Numbered from the stretch's first letter, positions 26,962 through 36,044 are shown. The stretch is 64,000 bases of DNA from Sphingobacteriaceae bacterium (GCA_016709575.1 JADJMM010000002.1:248001-312000), one strand, 5' to 3'. Numbers and translations: made by a program. Notes: a model not told the origin generated them from the letters alone.

Positions 26962-27198
26962 CTATTTATTTCGGAATGAAATTTCTTCTATTGATTTTCC
27001 TCTTTTCCATTCAATAAGTTCTTCTATAGACTTAATGACAATTTTTTCACTGCCCTTAGTTATTTGGATTGATTCTCCAGAATTCAAACAATTTTGTAAT
27101 TCCTTGATTCTATTGTTTGCCCATCCATTTAAAGAAGCACCACCCTCTTTATACGCCTCGATTATTTCTTCAAAGTATGAATAAGGGAATATTTTCAT
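26962..27198 (-). CDS. Small hypothetical protein
   Basis: 78 residues, no signal peptide, mixed charged and helical. It includes ELQNCLNSGESIQITKGSEK and a Lys/Glu-rich end. I do not recognise it. It is on the same strand as the shattered gene next to it and 35 bases downstream, so the two may be one unit. The strand-helix layout is loosely like small antitoxins, but no signature supports that. Confidence 0.45.
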   Translation of the reverse strand: MKIFPYSYFEEIIEAYKEGGASLNGWANNRIKELQNCLNSGESIQITKGSEKIVIKSIEELIEWKRGKSIEEISFRNK

Positions 27199-27233
27199 GA
27201 TAATAATACAGTAAAATATTAAATAAGGTCATT

Positions 27234-27861
27234 CTAACCTACCAGTTTCATTAAAGTTACTTGGACTCGTCCCTTCAATTTTTTATCAGTACTTTTTGAT
27301 TTCATTATACACCAAATCTGATAATTAGAATCATACAATTGCACTTGATGATGATTCAAGAGCACCTTCATTTTTTTTAACCACTCGGGAAATTGCTTAA
27401 GAACAGAAAGTGCGTCTTTACTTTCTGAAAACGGATTATCTGAATGAAGCATTTTACCACATGTATCAATCGCAGCCAAGAATTCTTCCTTTGTTAAAAC
27501 CCTTCTGTAATATTGATTGTTTCTCTTCACCCTTTTTCGTCTAGCACTTGCTTAGTGGGGATAGGATAAAATTTGGGGTTAATTTTTTTCAATTAACTTT
27601 ATTATTGAAGTAGGGTTCCAGTCTGTGGAAATGATTTTCTGTGTTTAGAATATTCATCTTTATGAGCTACAAGTGAGGCAAGCGCAATTAATTCAAATAT
27701 TTTACGAAAGTAAAGCGATTGACTCAACATCAGTTAATTGAAAACCTGTTGTTATTCTTTTTGAAAGAAAATTCTCAATTACCTCTGTCCGACTTTTTAA
27801 TCTGGTTCATGCATTTTGAATATCGGTCCAATATATCTTGAGTATCTTTCGGATTATCCAT
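27234..27861 (-). pseudogene. Shattered gene of unknown function (about five single-base indels)
   Basis: Reading the minus strand from the ATG at 27861 and switching frame gives one continuous protein-like sequence. It runs MDNPKDTQDILDRYSKCMNQ, then SRTEVIENFLSKRITTGFQL, TDVESIALL, RKIFELIALASLVAHKDEYS, DWNPTSIIKLIEKINPKFYP, VLDEKG and KRNNQYYRRVLTKEEFLAAI, and so on to the stop at 27234. Only the last 98 residues are open as a single frame, from a GTG at 27530. Breaks lie near 27808, 27705, 27625, 27587 and 27530. The mix of helices and the IALASL stretch resembles conserved bacterial hypotheticals of about 210 residues that I cannot name. Breaks in and out of homopolymers allow either sequencing error or true decay. 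Confidence 0.6.
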
Positions 27862-27874
27862 AATTACATTATCC

Positions 27875-28654
27875 CTAGTTCACCTTCTGCCTTTTAATAT
27901 GCTCAATTTCTATTTTCAAACCTTTTAACATATTCATAATGCTGTCTAAATTTAATTCTTCATCGCGGTAATCGCCGGTGTTAATGCAGCAAGTGTATTC
28001 CCACAATTCTAAAATATCTTCTAAGCGTACTTTATAAGGTTGGTACATTTTATTATCAGAATGTAATTCAACTGTACCTTCTTTTTTATTTAAATTATAT
28101 AAACGCTTGTAACTTAAACCATCGTCTTTTGTGACTACGATATAAGAGTTACCGTCTTTCATGTCTTCCAGTCGGTCTAAATATTTTCCAATGATAAATG
28201 AACCTTCCGTTATCGGCGGCGTACTATCACCTTTAATAGGAAAGGCACGGTGTTTACCAACAGGTAAAAACGGTAATTTCATGCGTGGCAATCTTTCTAT
28301 ATAATCAGGATCAGAATAACCGCGTAAATAACCGGCTGATGCTTTCACAGGAATTAATTCTATCATATCATCACCTTCATTATCGATAATAACCGGAAAT
28401 AAAATACGGTTCTTACCAATCTTCATTAAGGCGTCGGGGTTAGTCTTTTTTAAATCACCCTTTATAAGGGCATCAATAGCAATATGAAAATACTCAGACA
28501 GCTTAATTAATAAATCAATAGGCGGTTCGTTACGGCCTTCTTCGTAACCTCCAATGCGGGCACGGGTTACCTCTAATTCGTCGGCCATTTGCTCTTGCGA
28601 TAAGCCCTTTAATTGTCGCAAAAACTTAATGTTGTTAGATATCTTATTAATCAT
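27875..28654 (-). CDS. XRE-family transcriptional repressor with S24 (LexA/CI-like) peptidase domain
   Basis: 259 residues. Residues 4-60 form an HTH_XRE domain (NIKFLRQLKGLSQEQMADEL, RARIGGYEEGRNEPP). A linker follows, then the likely autocleavage region VKASAGYLRGY near 108 with its Ala-Gly bond. The S24 domain follows, with the nucleophile in PIKGDSTPP near 150 and the catalytic Lys in LSYKRLY near 190. Proteins of this design repress until self-cleaved after DNA damage; whether this one responds to damage is inferred. Two operator-like palindromes sit immediately upstream (28658-28695), between this gene and the divergent TPR gene. It therefore probably represses itself and may control the TPR gene. 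Confidence 0.9.
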   Translation of the reverse strand: MINKISNNIKFLRQLKGLSQEQMADELEVTRARIGGYEEGRNEPPIDLLIKLSEYFHIAIDALIKGDLKKTNPDALMKIGKNRILFPVIIDNEGDDMIELIPVKASAGYLRGYSDPDYIERLPRMKLPFLPVGKHRAFPIKGDSTPPITEGSFIIGKYLDRLEDMKDGNSYIVVTKDDGLSYKRLYNLNKKEGTVELHSDNKMYQPYKVRLEDILELWEYTCCINTGDYRDEELNLDSIMNMLKGLKIEIEHIKRQKVN

Positions 28655-28657
28655 AAT

Positions 28658-28672
28658 ACTACAATTTATAGC
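28658..28672. promoter_or_regulatory. Operator-like palindrome O1 at the XRE/S24 gene start
   Basis: ACTACAATTTATAGC, matching the O2 palindrome with a few mismatches, three bases upstream of the XRE start codon (minus strand). Confidence 0.55.
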
Positions 28673-28680
28673 ATAAAGAT

Positions 28681-28695
28681 ACTACAAATTGTAGT
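28681..28695. promoter_or_regulatory. Operator-like palindrome O2 between the XRE/S24 and TPR genes
   Basis: ACTACAA-A-TTGTAGT, a perfect 15-base palindrome. Its start is 23 bases from that of O1, about two helical turns, as expected for two repressor dimers on one DNA face. Confidence 0.65.
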
Positions 28696-28754
28696 TATCT
28701 CCAAATATCCCTTTAAAGCACTTTAAAAATGCTATATTTAAGTACTAAAATATT

Positions 28755-30218
28755 ATGAGGGCGCTTGTTTTTTTAATTCCTTTTTTCCTTTTCTCTGTTA
28801 CGGTAACGCATGCCCAAAGCTCAAAAACTGATTCACTAAAGAAAGCCCTTAGAGTTGCGAAAAACGATACAGCTACAGTTGGTCTAATAAATATTTTAAC
28901 ATATAAAATCTACATGACTGATGAAAAAGAGAAAAATGAAATCGGAATGTATATCGATTCGGCGATTCGTGTAGCCGAAAGAACGAATTATGCAGAAGGA
29001 AACATTAAGGCTCGTTTTATTGCCGGAAACGTTTTCAAAAATTACGGGCAAACACAAAAAGCCGAAAAATATCTTTTAGGCGCACTTCCGTACTGCAAGC
29101 AAACCAACAATCCATCTGATTATTTTAAAATTAATCACACATTAGGTTCTTGTTTTGACGAAGAGGGTAATTATAAATTGGCCAGCGAATATTTTTTTAT
29201 TGCTTTAGGCTATGCCGAAAAGGGCAGCAACAAATCTCAAATGGCTAATGCGTATGGCGGTCTTGGAAATTTATATGCCTCGCAAGGTGATTTTATAAAA
29301 GCAATCAGCTACCAAAGAAAAGCTTTAACCTATCGTACTCAACTAAACGATAAAATGCGCATGTCGTTTAGTTATGTAAATTTAGGCAACGCCTATAAGA
29401 ATATAAATAAATTTGATTCGGCACAGTATTATTATAACAAAGCATTAGCTATTCAAACATCCGAGAAAAATACGGTTGGTCAGGCTTACAGTTACACCGG
29501 CATAGGAAATGTGTACTTGAAAAAAGGCTTACCGCTTGCCTCCATCGATTATTTTAAAAGGGCTTATGCATTAATGACCATTTCGGATGATGCCGAAGTA
29601 CGTTCGATGCTGTTAAATGCCATGGGTGAAAATTATTTACAGTTAAATGATTTAAATACAGCTCTTGATTTTTTAAAAAAAGCCGAAGCATTTAATTTAA
29701 AATCTAACCGGCTACCCGAATTAAAAGAAAGTTATTTGAATTTAGCTAAAGTGTATAGAACAAAAAAAGATTTCGAAAAAGCATACGATTACTTTCAAAA
29801 ATATTCTGAAATAAAGGATACATTGCTAAATGCTGACGTGGGCAAAAAAATATCTTCACTCGAATACAATTACCAAATTGAGCAGGATAAAAAAATTACC
29901 CAACTCGAAAACGAAAAAATTCAATTTAAGCACGAAGCAGAAGTAAAAAAACAACGCTTAATAATTTGGGCAGGTTTTGTAATTTTAATTATTGTATCGC
30001 TTTTCTCTATTTTTATTTTCCGTCAGTACAAAGCTAAAAAAGCTGCCAACTTAATTATTAATAGTCAGAAAACAGAAATAGAAAAACAGCACAGCGAGTT
30101 AGAAGAAAAACAAAAAGAAATTGTAGATAGTATTAAATACGCCAAGCGTATCCAACAAACATTAATGCCTAGCGAAAAGTACATTGAGAAAAACTTAAAG
30201 TCATTTAAAAAAAGTTAA
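28755..30218 (+). CDS. TPR sensor-like membrane protein ending in a RIQQ..LMP linker, without an output domain
   Basis: 487 residues. Signal peptide to about 21, then some eight TPR-like repeats (about 45-360; for example MANAYGGLGNLYASQGDFIK, FSYVNLGNAYKNINKFDSAQ), a coiled coil, one membrane segment near 405-423 (IIWAGFVILIIVSLFSIFIF), and a cytoplasmic coiled coil ending DSIKYAKRIQQTLMPSEKYI. In Bacteroidota that last motif normally leads into a PP2C-type (SpoIIE-like) phosphatase, but here the protein stops about 12 residues later. A break is not obvious: the next gene's ATG abuts the stop (TTAAATG). A -7-like box TATATTTA lies at 28733-28740. It probably relays an envelope signal by protein contacts; function unproven. 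Confidence 0.85.
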   Translation: MRALVFLIPFFLFSVTVTHAQSSKTDSLKKALRVAKNDTATVGLINILTYKIYMTDEKEKNEIGMYIDSAIRVAERTNYAEGNIKARFIAGNVFKNYGQTQKAEKYLLGALPYCKQTNNPSDYFKINHTLGSCFDEEGNYKLASEYFFIALGYAEKGSNKSQMANAYGGLGNLYASQGDFIKAISYQRKALTYRTQLNDKMRMSFSYVNLGNAYKNINKFDSAQYYYNKALAIQTSEKNTVGQAYSYTGIGNVYLKKGLPLASIDYFKRAYALMTISDDAEVRSMLLNAMGENYLQLNDLNTALDFLKKAEAFNLKSNRLPELKESYLNLAKVYRTKKDFEKAYDYFQKYSEIKDTLLNADVGKKISSLEYNYQIEQDKKITQLENEKIQFKHEAEVKKQRLIIWAGFVILIIVSLFSIFIFRQYKAKKAANLIINSQKTEIEKQHSELEEKQKEIVDSIKYAKRIQQTLMPSEKYIEKNLKSFKKS

Positions 30219-30917
30219 ATGAAGCAGAAATTAATTGCTCTTATAAACTTCGGCTTAAAACCTGAAACCCCTCCTGAAATTGCGGAGCAAACGCGTTTGC
30301 TTAATGGTATTAGTTTATTAGGTGTGCCTGTTTGTTTACCTTACATTTTGTTATTCAGCATTACCTGCAATTATACTTTGTCGTTCGCCTTTTTTATTGG
30401 TTTGATTATTTTTTCAATTCCCTTACTTTTAAACAAATGGTTTGGAGTTATTACTGCTCGTGTTTTTATTTCTATAATGTCTTCTGCGTTTTTCGGAAGC
30501 ATTTCAGTTTTAGCAGGAAAAGATGCCGGATTTTATTTAGGATTTTTAGTAATTGCTGTCCCTCCTGTTTTTTTATTTCCTTCTTTACGCACCGGACTCA
30601 TTTTTGTGGGTTTCTCCATTCTTTGTTTGTTGGCTTCTATTTATGGCAATATGATCTATTCCTCACCATACGCAATTCCTTTTCCAATGTCGATGATTAT
30701 TTATCTCATTAATCTTTTCACTGTACTCTTAGCCACATTAGGTGTTGTTTTTATTTTTAAGAGTGAGTTAAGTGAGAGTCGCGCTATTTTAGAAGAAAAA
30801 AACAAAGAGATAACAGATAGTATCCGATACGCTAAGAGAATTCAGCAATTACTTTTACCACCCGACCGATACATTGAAAAAAATATGGATCGGTTAAAAA
30901 ACAAAAAGAAAGATTAA
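30219..30917 (+). CDS. Six-pass membrane protein ending in the same RIQQ..LPP linker
   Basis: 232 residues. About six hydrophobic segments between residues 28 and 185, then a short cytoplasmic coiled coil ending in DSIRYAKRIQQLLLPPDRYI and a Lys-rich tail. No kinase, cyclase or phosphatase domain follows. The C-terminus is clearly homologous to that of the preceding TPR protein (SIxYAKRIQQxLxP, then YIEKN). The two genes abut without a gap, so they are cotranscribed and the shared tails could pair with each other or with a separate output protein. The membrane part resembles N-terminal sensor regions of bacterial signalling proteins in general, but I cannot assign a named family. Confidence 0.75.
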   Translation: MKQKLIALINFGLKPETPPEIAEQTRLLNGISLLGVPVCLPYILLFSITCNYTLSFAFFIGLIIFSIPLLLNKWFGVITARVFISIMSSAFFGSISVLAGKDAGFYLGFLVIAVPPVFLFPSLRTGLIFVGFSILCLLASIYGNMIYSSPYAIPFPMSMIIYLINLFTVLLATLGVVFIFKSELSESRAILEEKNKEITDSIRYAKRIQQLLLPPDRYIEKNMDRLKNKKKD

Positions 30918-31349
30918 TACCTAGTAAAAAGGGATATCCTCTTTCGTTTAAAACAGAATTCATTTCTTGTATTTATATTTTTCTATACGTCAAACGTATA
31001 CAACAAGCCCTTTTATTACCAAAAAGTATATCGCTAAAAGTACCTAACGCTTTAAAAAGCAGCTCCCGGCTAAATTTTCCGATATTTTTTCGGCGGTTCT
31101 AAAAAGAAAATTATATTTCTAATAATCAATTATTTACATTATTATTAAAGTCGACAACAAACGGTTACAAACGTATTTATCCGTCTACAACTATTTATTA
31201 TACGACTCCCGTTTTTTAGTCACCATACCTTTGTCCTCGTCGAAACCAAACAACCGTTGCAACGAAGTTTTAGTAGACAGAAAAAATAAATAATAATTAA
31301 ATAAACGTAAAACCGCTTGCAATAAGCAGGCATAAAAAAACAAAAAATC
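30918..31349. other. Intergenic region with a decayed third copy of the RIQQ linker
   Basis: 430 bases without an intact gene. At 30986-31060 the plus strand encodes YVKRIQQALLLPKSI with no proper start and an early stop. This matches the ends of the two preceding proteins and is probably a remnant of a third gene. The rest is AT-rich and serves as leader for the ssb genes; I see nothing else. Confidence 0.6.
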
Positions 31350-31685
31350 ATGAATACAGTTAAAAACCGCGTACAATTAATCGGCAATTTAGGAGCAACA
31401 CCCGAAGTAAAAATTTAGAAAATGGAAACAAAGTAGTAGCGCTTTTCGGTAGCAACTTCGGAAGAATACTTAAACAGAAAAGGAGAAAAAATAAGCGCCA
31501 CACACTGGCACAATATTGTAGCCTGGGGTAAGCTGGCAGGTATAGCCGAGCAATTACTTAAAAAAGGTAACGAAGTGGTTGTGGATGGAAAATTAAGTTC
31601 AAGAAGCTACACCGCGAATGATGGATCTAAAAAATACATCACAGAAGTGGTAGCCGCTGAACTTTTACTAAACAACAAGAAATAA
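31350..31685 (+). pseudogene. ssb: Single-stranded DNA-binding protein, first tandem copy, frameshifted
   Basis: The sequence encodes a normal short SSB if two missing bases are restored: MNTVKNRVQLIGNLGATPEV, LENGNKVVA, FSVATSEEYLNRKGEKIS, HWHNIVAWGKLAGIAEQLLK, then KGNEVVVDGKLSSRSYT to LLLNNKK (about 111 residues). Breaks are near 31412 and 31437. It is clearly paralogous to the intact copy 75 bases downstream, with the same OB-fold motifs (NRVQLIGNLGATPE, WHNIV.WGKLAGIAE). Whether it is dead or only misread cannot be told from this sequence. Confidence 0.75.
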
Positions 31686-31759
31686 TTAAGCAGAACAAGT
31701 ACGCTTCATTATAAAAATTAAAATAAATCAATTAATAACAATAATAAAAACAAGAAATC

Positions 31760-32098
31760 ATGATGACAATTAAAAACCGCGTTCAGTTAATAGGCAATTT
31801 AGGTGCAACTCCCGAAATTAAAGAGTTAGATAACGGAAACAAGATGGCGCGTTTTACCGTAGCAACTTCTGAGTATTACACCAACAAAAAAGGTGAGAAA
31901 GTAAGCGAAACTCAATGGCATAACATAGTTATCTGGGGCAAACTTGCAGGTATCGCCGAGAAGTTTTTGGAAAAAGGCTCTCAGGTAATTATTGACGGGA
32001 AATTAACCACCCGTAATTACACTGATAAAGCCGGTGCTAAGAAATACTTCACCGAAATTGTAGCTAACGAATTATTATTAATAGATAAGAAACAATAA
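31760..32098 (+). CDS. ssb: Single-stranded DNA-binding protein, second tandem copy
   Basis: 112 residues, one OB-fold: NRVQLIGNLGATPEIKELDN, ARFTVATSEYY, TQWHNIVIWGKLAGIAEKFL, VIIDGKLTTRNYTDKAGAKK. It is a short SSB that ends in LLLIDKKQ and lacks the usual acidic DDDIPF-like tail used to recruit repair partners, so it may be a secondary SSB. Two adjacent ATGs begin the frame (31760 and 31763); the second aligns better with the first copy. A strong terminator follows. Confidence 0.93.
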   Translation: MMTIKNRVQLIGNLGATPEIKELDNGNKMARFTVATSEYYTNKKGEKVSETQWHNIVIWGKLAGIAEKFLEKGSQVIIDGKLTTRNYTDKAGAKKYFTEIVANELLLIDKKQ

Positions 32099-32116
32099 TA
32101 AGAACATCCTTAAAAC

Positions 32117-32150
32117 AAAAAACCCCGAAGCGAACACTTCGGGGTTTTTT
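32117..32150. terminator. Bidirectional terminator between ssb and the T9SS cargo gene
   Basis: ACCCCGAAG / CTTCGGGGT stem with a six-base loop, A run on the left and T run on the right. It can serve both convergent genes. Confidence 0.9.
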
Positions 32151-32164
32151 ATGAGTTTAGTTTA

Positions 32165-35100
32165 CTATTGAGTCGATAATAGTCGTTCCGTAATTCGTTT
32201 CTCTCCGGTAGCAACCGTTACAAACAACAACTGATCTTTTACGTTTACATCTATATAGAAACGCTCTGTTGTTCCTTCAATTGTTTTAGGTGCAATTAAT
32301 ATCTGACCTAACACATTAGTTACAGTAACTGTACCTCTTGTATTTTTGTCGTAATTAAATTGTACATAAATACCATTTGCATCTTTACCAATCTTAATAT
32401 TGTTATCAGCACCTACAATACTTGCAACACTTTGTAATGTTGGACTAGTAGCAGTACCATAAACTTTTATGGTGTAAATAGAGAATGATGAATCTGCACA
32501 AGCAGGATTTAAGGCGTATAAAGACACATCGTAATTGCCCGGTGTAGCGTAAGTATAAGTTGGGCTCACCGCTGTAGATGTGTTACCATCACCAAAATAC
32601 CAAGTATAATTGCTTGCGTTTACTGATGCGTTTGTAAATACGAATGGTGTAGAACTGTTAATATCAATACTATCTGCGCTTGAAGTGAAAGCAGCAACAG
32701 GTAAAGGTGAACTAACAACAATATTAAACTCACCATTAGCGTTATCACAAGAACCAACAGTAGTAACATCTACAAAATAATCACCAGCTCCTAAGTTCTT
32801 TAATGTATCGGCTGTTGTTAAATTGTTTGTGGTTTTTATAATGTTGCCTTGAACATCTTTCCAAACATAATTCCAAGGACCAGTTGTAGTACCAGAAGCA
32901 ATAATTTTTCCATTTGGATTTTTAGTACAAGCTGCATTAGAAGAAGTGCTGTTTAAAGCAGTTTGGTTTACACTAATATTTAATACAAATCTGTATACAC
33001 TTGTAGTATCAACAAAGTTAAATGAATACGCACTAGTTCTTAAATCGTGAGTAGTATTTGTAAAGCGGTCGAATAAAGTAACACAAGCGCCGGCAGGTAA
33101 ATTATTAATGTTTAATGGTGCGATTTGATATGCTCCACTTGTACCTGAAATTACTTTAACAGGAATTGAAACTGTACCATTAACAGTTGGAATACTATTG
33201 ATTTTGTATCCAACATTGCTAACTACGCTTGAAATTTCAGCAATACCATAACCAGGTGATAAATGTGTAGCATCTAAAGTATTATCGAAACCAGCAGTAG
33301 CAGCAGGATTAATATTAATAGCTGTCATGGTATTAAAGTTTTTAGTACCACCGCCTGTTAAGTTTAAAATAAATAAACTTGGAGGATAGCTTGCAACTGC
33401 ATTTGTTTTTAATAACGCATTTGTACTTGCCGTAGCCGATTTCCAACTTTCGGTTGGACTCAAATTAAATGCTGATGTTGCACGAATATAAAAACCTTGT
33501 CCGGTTGGGATATTATCATTAACACCACCTGAACCAACTGCAGGAACTGAACCAACACTTGGAGTAAAAATAGCAAAGTCACCATTACCACCATTTAAAT
33601 CAGGGTTCCAAACATATAAAGTGTTTTCGCAATTTCCTGTATTACCATTAATAACCGCAGTAAAACTAATTGGTGATGGGTAAGGGTTTGCTAATAAATT
33701 CCAACCATTTTGTGCACTTGCACCACCAGTTACTGTCAAAGGAATATTTGATAAGTTTCCTTTATTAATTGAGCCGGTAACATCTAATTGAATATCACTT
33801 GTTGTTAAACTTGCCGAACCTAAATAAACCCACCAACCTTTACCTGTACCAATAGCATCAGTTACATTTGCAATATCTACGTAATGTGCTGCGTTTCCAA
33901 AATCACCCGAAAAAGCGGATTCATTATATGCAGTTATAGAAGTAAATGGTGTACTACCAACAACAGAACCATCAGGACAAGTAGGACAAGTAATAGCAAA
34001 TTCATCATTCCAATCGGCAAATGTTTTACTTGAAATACCTGCAGCACCTAAATTGGTGTAACCTGTTGTTCCACCACTTGCAAGAGTTTCAACTGTTACA
34101 TTTGTTCCGGTAAAATCACCGCTTGCGCCCATTCTTCCGATTCTACCTTTTAAGGTTGAACTAGATTTTAATGTTACGTTTCCTGACCCAGCTGCAAAAG
34201 TACCAACAGTTGGTGTTAAAGACCCCCAAATTTCAAGTGGATTACCTAAAGTTAATGTTGTGGTTGCACGAGAAAGTGTTAAGTCTCTTAGAGCACGAGT
34301 GGTTGCACTTGTTTGATCTAAAAGTAAACTATTTGAAATAGCACCTGTTCCTCCAACAGTAAATGATGAAGCTGTGGACCCTGAAATATTTCCTTGGGCA
34401 ATACTTGCCGGGAATGTAATAGCTCCATTACAACCTAATGTTTTATCATTAAGAACTAAAGAGCCTGCAGTAAATAAAGCAGTTCCGTTTACTCGTAAGT
34501 CACTACCTAAAGTAACAACTCCACCACCTGTACGGTTAATGGTTAAATTGCGTATTTGATTTGCTGTTGAACCAGAACCAAAATTCAAAGTACCAAATGC
34601 ACCCGATCCTAAAATAGTTATACTGGAATTTCCAGTTAATAAAGATCCTGTTCCAACACAAGTTCCACTAAGCGTCATGGTTTGCAAACTTGTTGCCATA
34701 CTGTAATTTGAAGCGGCCGAACTTAAATTTAAAACCCCACTAACAGATGTTGGTGATCCACCATGAAGTTTATTAGCCCCACCGGAAATCGTTAAATTAC
34801 TGTAAGCCTTTGGATATAAAGTAACCGTACTTGTTTGAGCAAAATCGATAGTTGAACCGGCAGATAATGAAACAAGAGATCCGGTAGGGGTTACTGTATT
34901 TTGTAAGGTTAAAGTAGAACTATTTAAAACTCTTAACGTTGCACCTGAAATACTTAATGAAAAAGTAGGGGGGATAGTGAAGTTAGTTAAGCGCGTTGCG
35001 CCATCTCCAACATTAATTACTACAGTTCCACCACTTACTGCCCAATCTGCAGATAATGTAGGGGAAAAATTATTAGTTGTATTGTTATAAAAATTAAATG

Positions 35101-35797
35101 TTTGGTTAGCAGTAACAAAATCAGTTGGGTTTCCGCCTGTTCCGTCAGCATTTAAACCCCATGAGGTTTTATCATGTGGAGCTCCGCCATTCCAATAATA
35201 TATTGGTGAAGGTGTACCACTTACAATAATATCATCAATAGCCATAAATGAACCTGTTCCGTCACCGGTATAAGACCAACGTAAATAAATAGTGGTTTGA
35301 GCATCACAGTCTGCTGGTAAAGCTAAAGTTGGAATGGCATGCCAATTATCATCTGCAACGATATCTGTCCATCCCGGAACTACAGTATAAGTTATATTAT
35401 CGAAACTATATTCAATCGTTATATCCGGAGATTTTGGTGTAGAAGTTCTGTATTCATTCCAATCTACTACAATATTCTTTAAACCTCCTGTAGTAAAAGA
35501 AGCAGAAACCGCTGCTTCCAAATTCGTTAAATTGTCTCCGCCTGCAAGCATACTTCCGCCTGAACTACTGGTAACAGTACACTCAGGAACACCACCTGAA
35601 CAAGAAGTAACATTATCATCAATTACCCAGTCACTGGTTGCACTCGTCCAAATTGTAGGAGTAGTAGGGAAAGTTGTATTACACGTTCCGGGCGCCCCAT
35701 TTTCGAAATCTTCGCTATAGGCTGTCTGAGCATTTAAGTTTATCATAGATAAACAAAAAGCAACTGCAAAAATTAATTTTTTAGTATATAGTTTCAT
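32165..35797 (-). CDS. Large T9SS-exported protein with a PKD domain
   Basis: 1210 residues. Signal peptide ends NLNAQ near 24. Next is a MAM/jelly-roll-like N-terminal region (YSEDFENGAPGTC, then VDWNEYRTS, YLRWSYTGDGTGSFMAIDDI). A long stretch of beta-rich repeats follows (about 215-620) with Gly/Ser/Thr-rich strands, as in autotransporter-like adhesins, then a globular region (about 640-950), a SprB-like repeat segment (about 985-1065) and a PKD domain (about 1065-1140, YTWYFGDGNTSTAVSPTYTY). The last 70 residues resemble a type A T9SS sorting domain (VTVTNVLGQIL, ending ITERLLSTQ) but are atypical. Surface or secreted adhesin-like protein; no catalytic motif seen. No frame breaks. Confidence 0.82.
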   Translation of the reverse strand: MKLYTKKLIFAVAFCLSMINLNAQTAYSEDFENGAPGTCNTTFPTTPTIWTSATSDWVIDDNVTSCSGGVPECTVTSSSGGSMLAGGDNLTNLEAAVSASFTTGGLKNIVVDWNEYRTSTPKSPDITIEYSFDNITYTVVPGWTDIVADDNWHAIPTLALPADCDAQTTIYLRWSYTGDGTGSFMAIDDIIVSGTPSPIYYWNGGAPHDKTSWGLNADGTGGNPTDFVTANQTFNFYNNTTNNFSPTLSADWAVSGGTVVINVGDGATRLTNFTIPPTFSLSISGATLRVLNSSTLTLQNTVTPTGSLVSLSAGSTIDFAQTSTVTLYPKAYSNLTISGGANKLHGGSPTSVSGVLNLSSAASNYSMATSLQTMTLSGTCVGTGSLLTGNSSITILGSGAFGTLNFGSGSTANQIRNLTINRTGGGVVTLGSDLRVNGTALFTAGSLVLNDKTLGCNGAITFPASIAQGNISGSTASSFTVGGTGAISNSLLLDQTSATTRALRDLTLSRATTTLTLGNPLEIWGSLTPTVGTFAAGSGNVTLKSSSTLKGRIGRMGASGDFTGTNVTVETLASGGTTGYTNLGAAGISSKTFADWNDEFAITCPTCPDGSVVGSTPFTSITAYNESAFSGDFGNAAHYVDIANVTDAIGTGKGWWVYLGSASLTTSDIQLDVTGSINKGNLSNIPLTVTGGASAQNGWNLLANPYPSPISFTAVINGNTGNCENTLYVWNPDLNGGNGDFAIFTPSVGSVPAVGSGGVNDNIPTGQGFYIRATSAFNLSPTESWKSATASTNALLKTNAVASYPPSLFILNLTGGGTKNFNTMTAININPAATAGFDNTLDATHLSPGYGIAEISSVVSNVGYKINSIPTVNGTVSIPVKVISGTSGAYQIAPLNINNLPAGACVTLFDRFTNTTHDLRTSAYSFNFVDTTSVYRFVLNISVNQTALNSTSSNAACTKNPNGKIIASGTTTGPWNYVWKDVQGNIIKTTNNLTTADTLKNLGAGDYFVDVTTVGSCDNANGEFNIVVSSPLPVAAFTSSADSIDINSSTPFVFTNASVNASNYTWYFGDGNTSTAVSPTYTYATPGNYDVSLYALNPACADSSFSIYTIKVYGTATSPTLQSVASIVGADNNIKIGKDANGIYVQFNYDKNTRGTVTVTNVLGQILIAPKTIEGTTERFYIDVNVKDQLLFVTVATGEKRITERLLSTQ

Positions 35798-35825
35798 AGT
35801 CTTGGAATTAGCAATTTAATAAGGG

Positions 35826-35857
35826 TAAATATATAAAATCCACGCTTTAGTAACAAA
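35826..35857 (-). promoter_or_regulatory. Promoter of the large T9SS cargo gene
   Basis: On the minus strand TTTG is followed after 20 bases by TATATTTA, close to the Bacteroidota TTTG-N19-21-TAnnTTTG pattern (last base A instead of G). It ends 28 bases before the start codon. Confidence 0.5.
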
Positions 35858-36044
35858 TACATTTTTGCCTATTTTCTTACTTTACGATAAGAATTCGTAA
35901 ACGGTTGGTTTAAACTAGTAAAATGAACAGTTAAATTAAGGCGAAAACCAAAAATCCCCCCTTTTCGCGTGTAAAACCACCACTTAAAAGCCAGAAAACG
36001 CCAATAAAACGCCTAGTCCAACCATCTATAAAAAAAGCTCCATT

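Noticed and set aside
31191..31376. 61-residue minus-strand frame with aromatic residues before ssb
   Set aside because: It runs antisense into the ssb start and leader; no recognisable features, likely chance.
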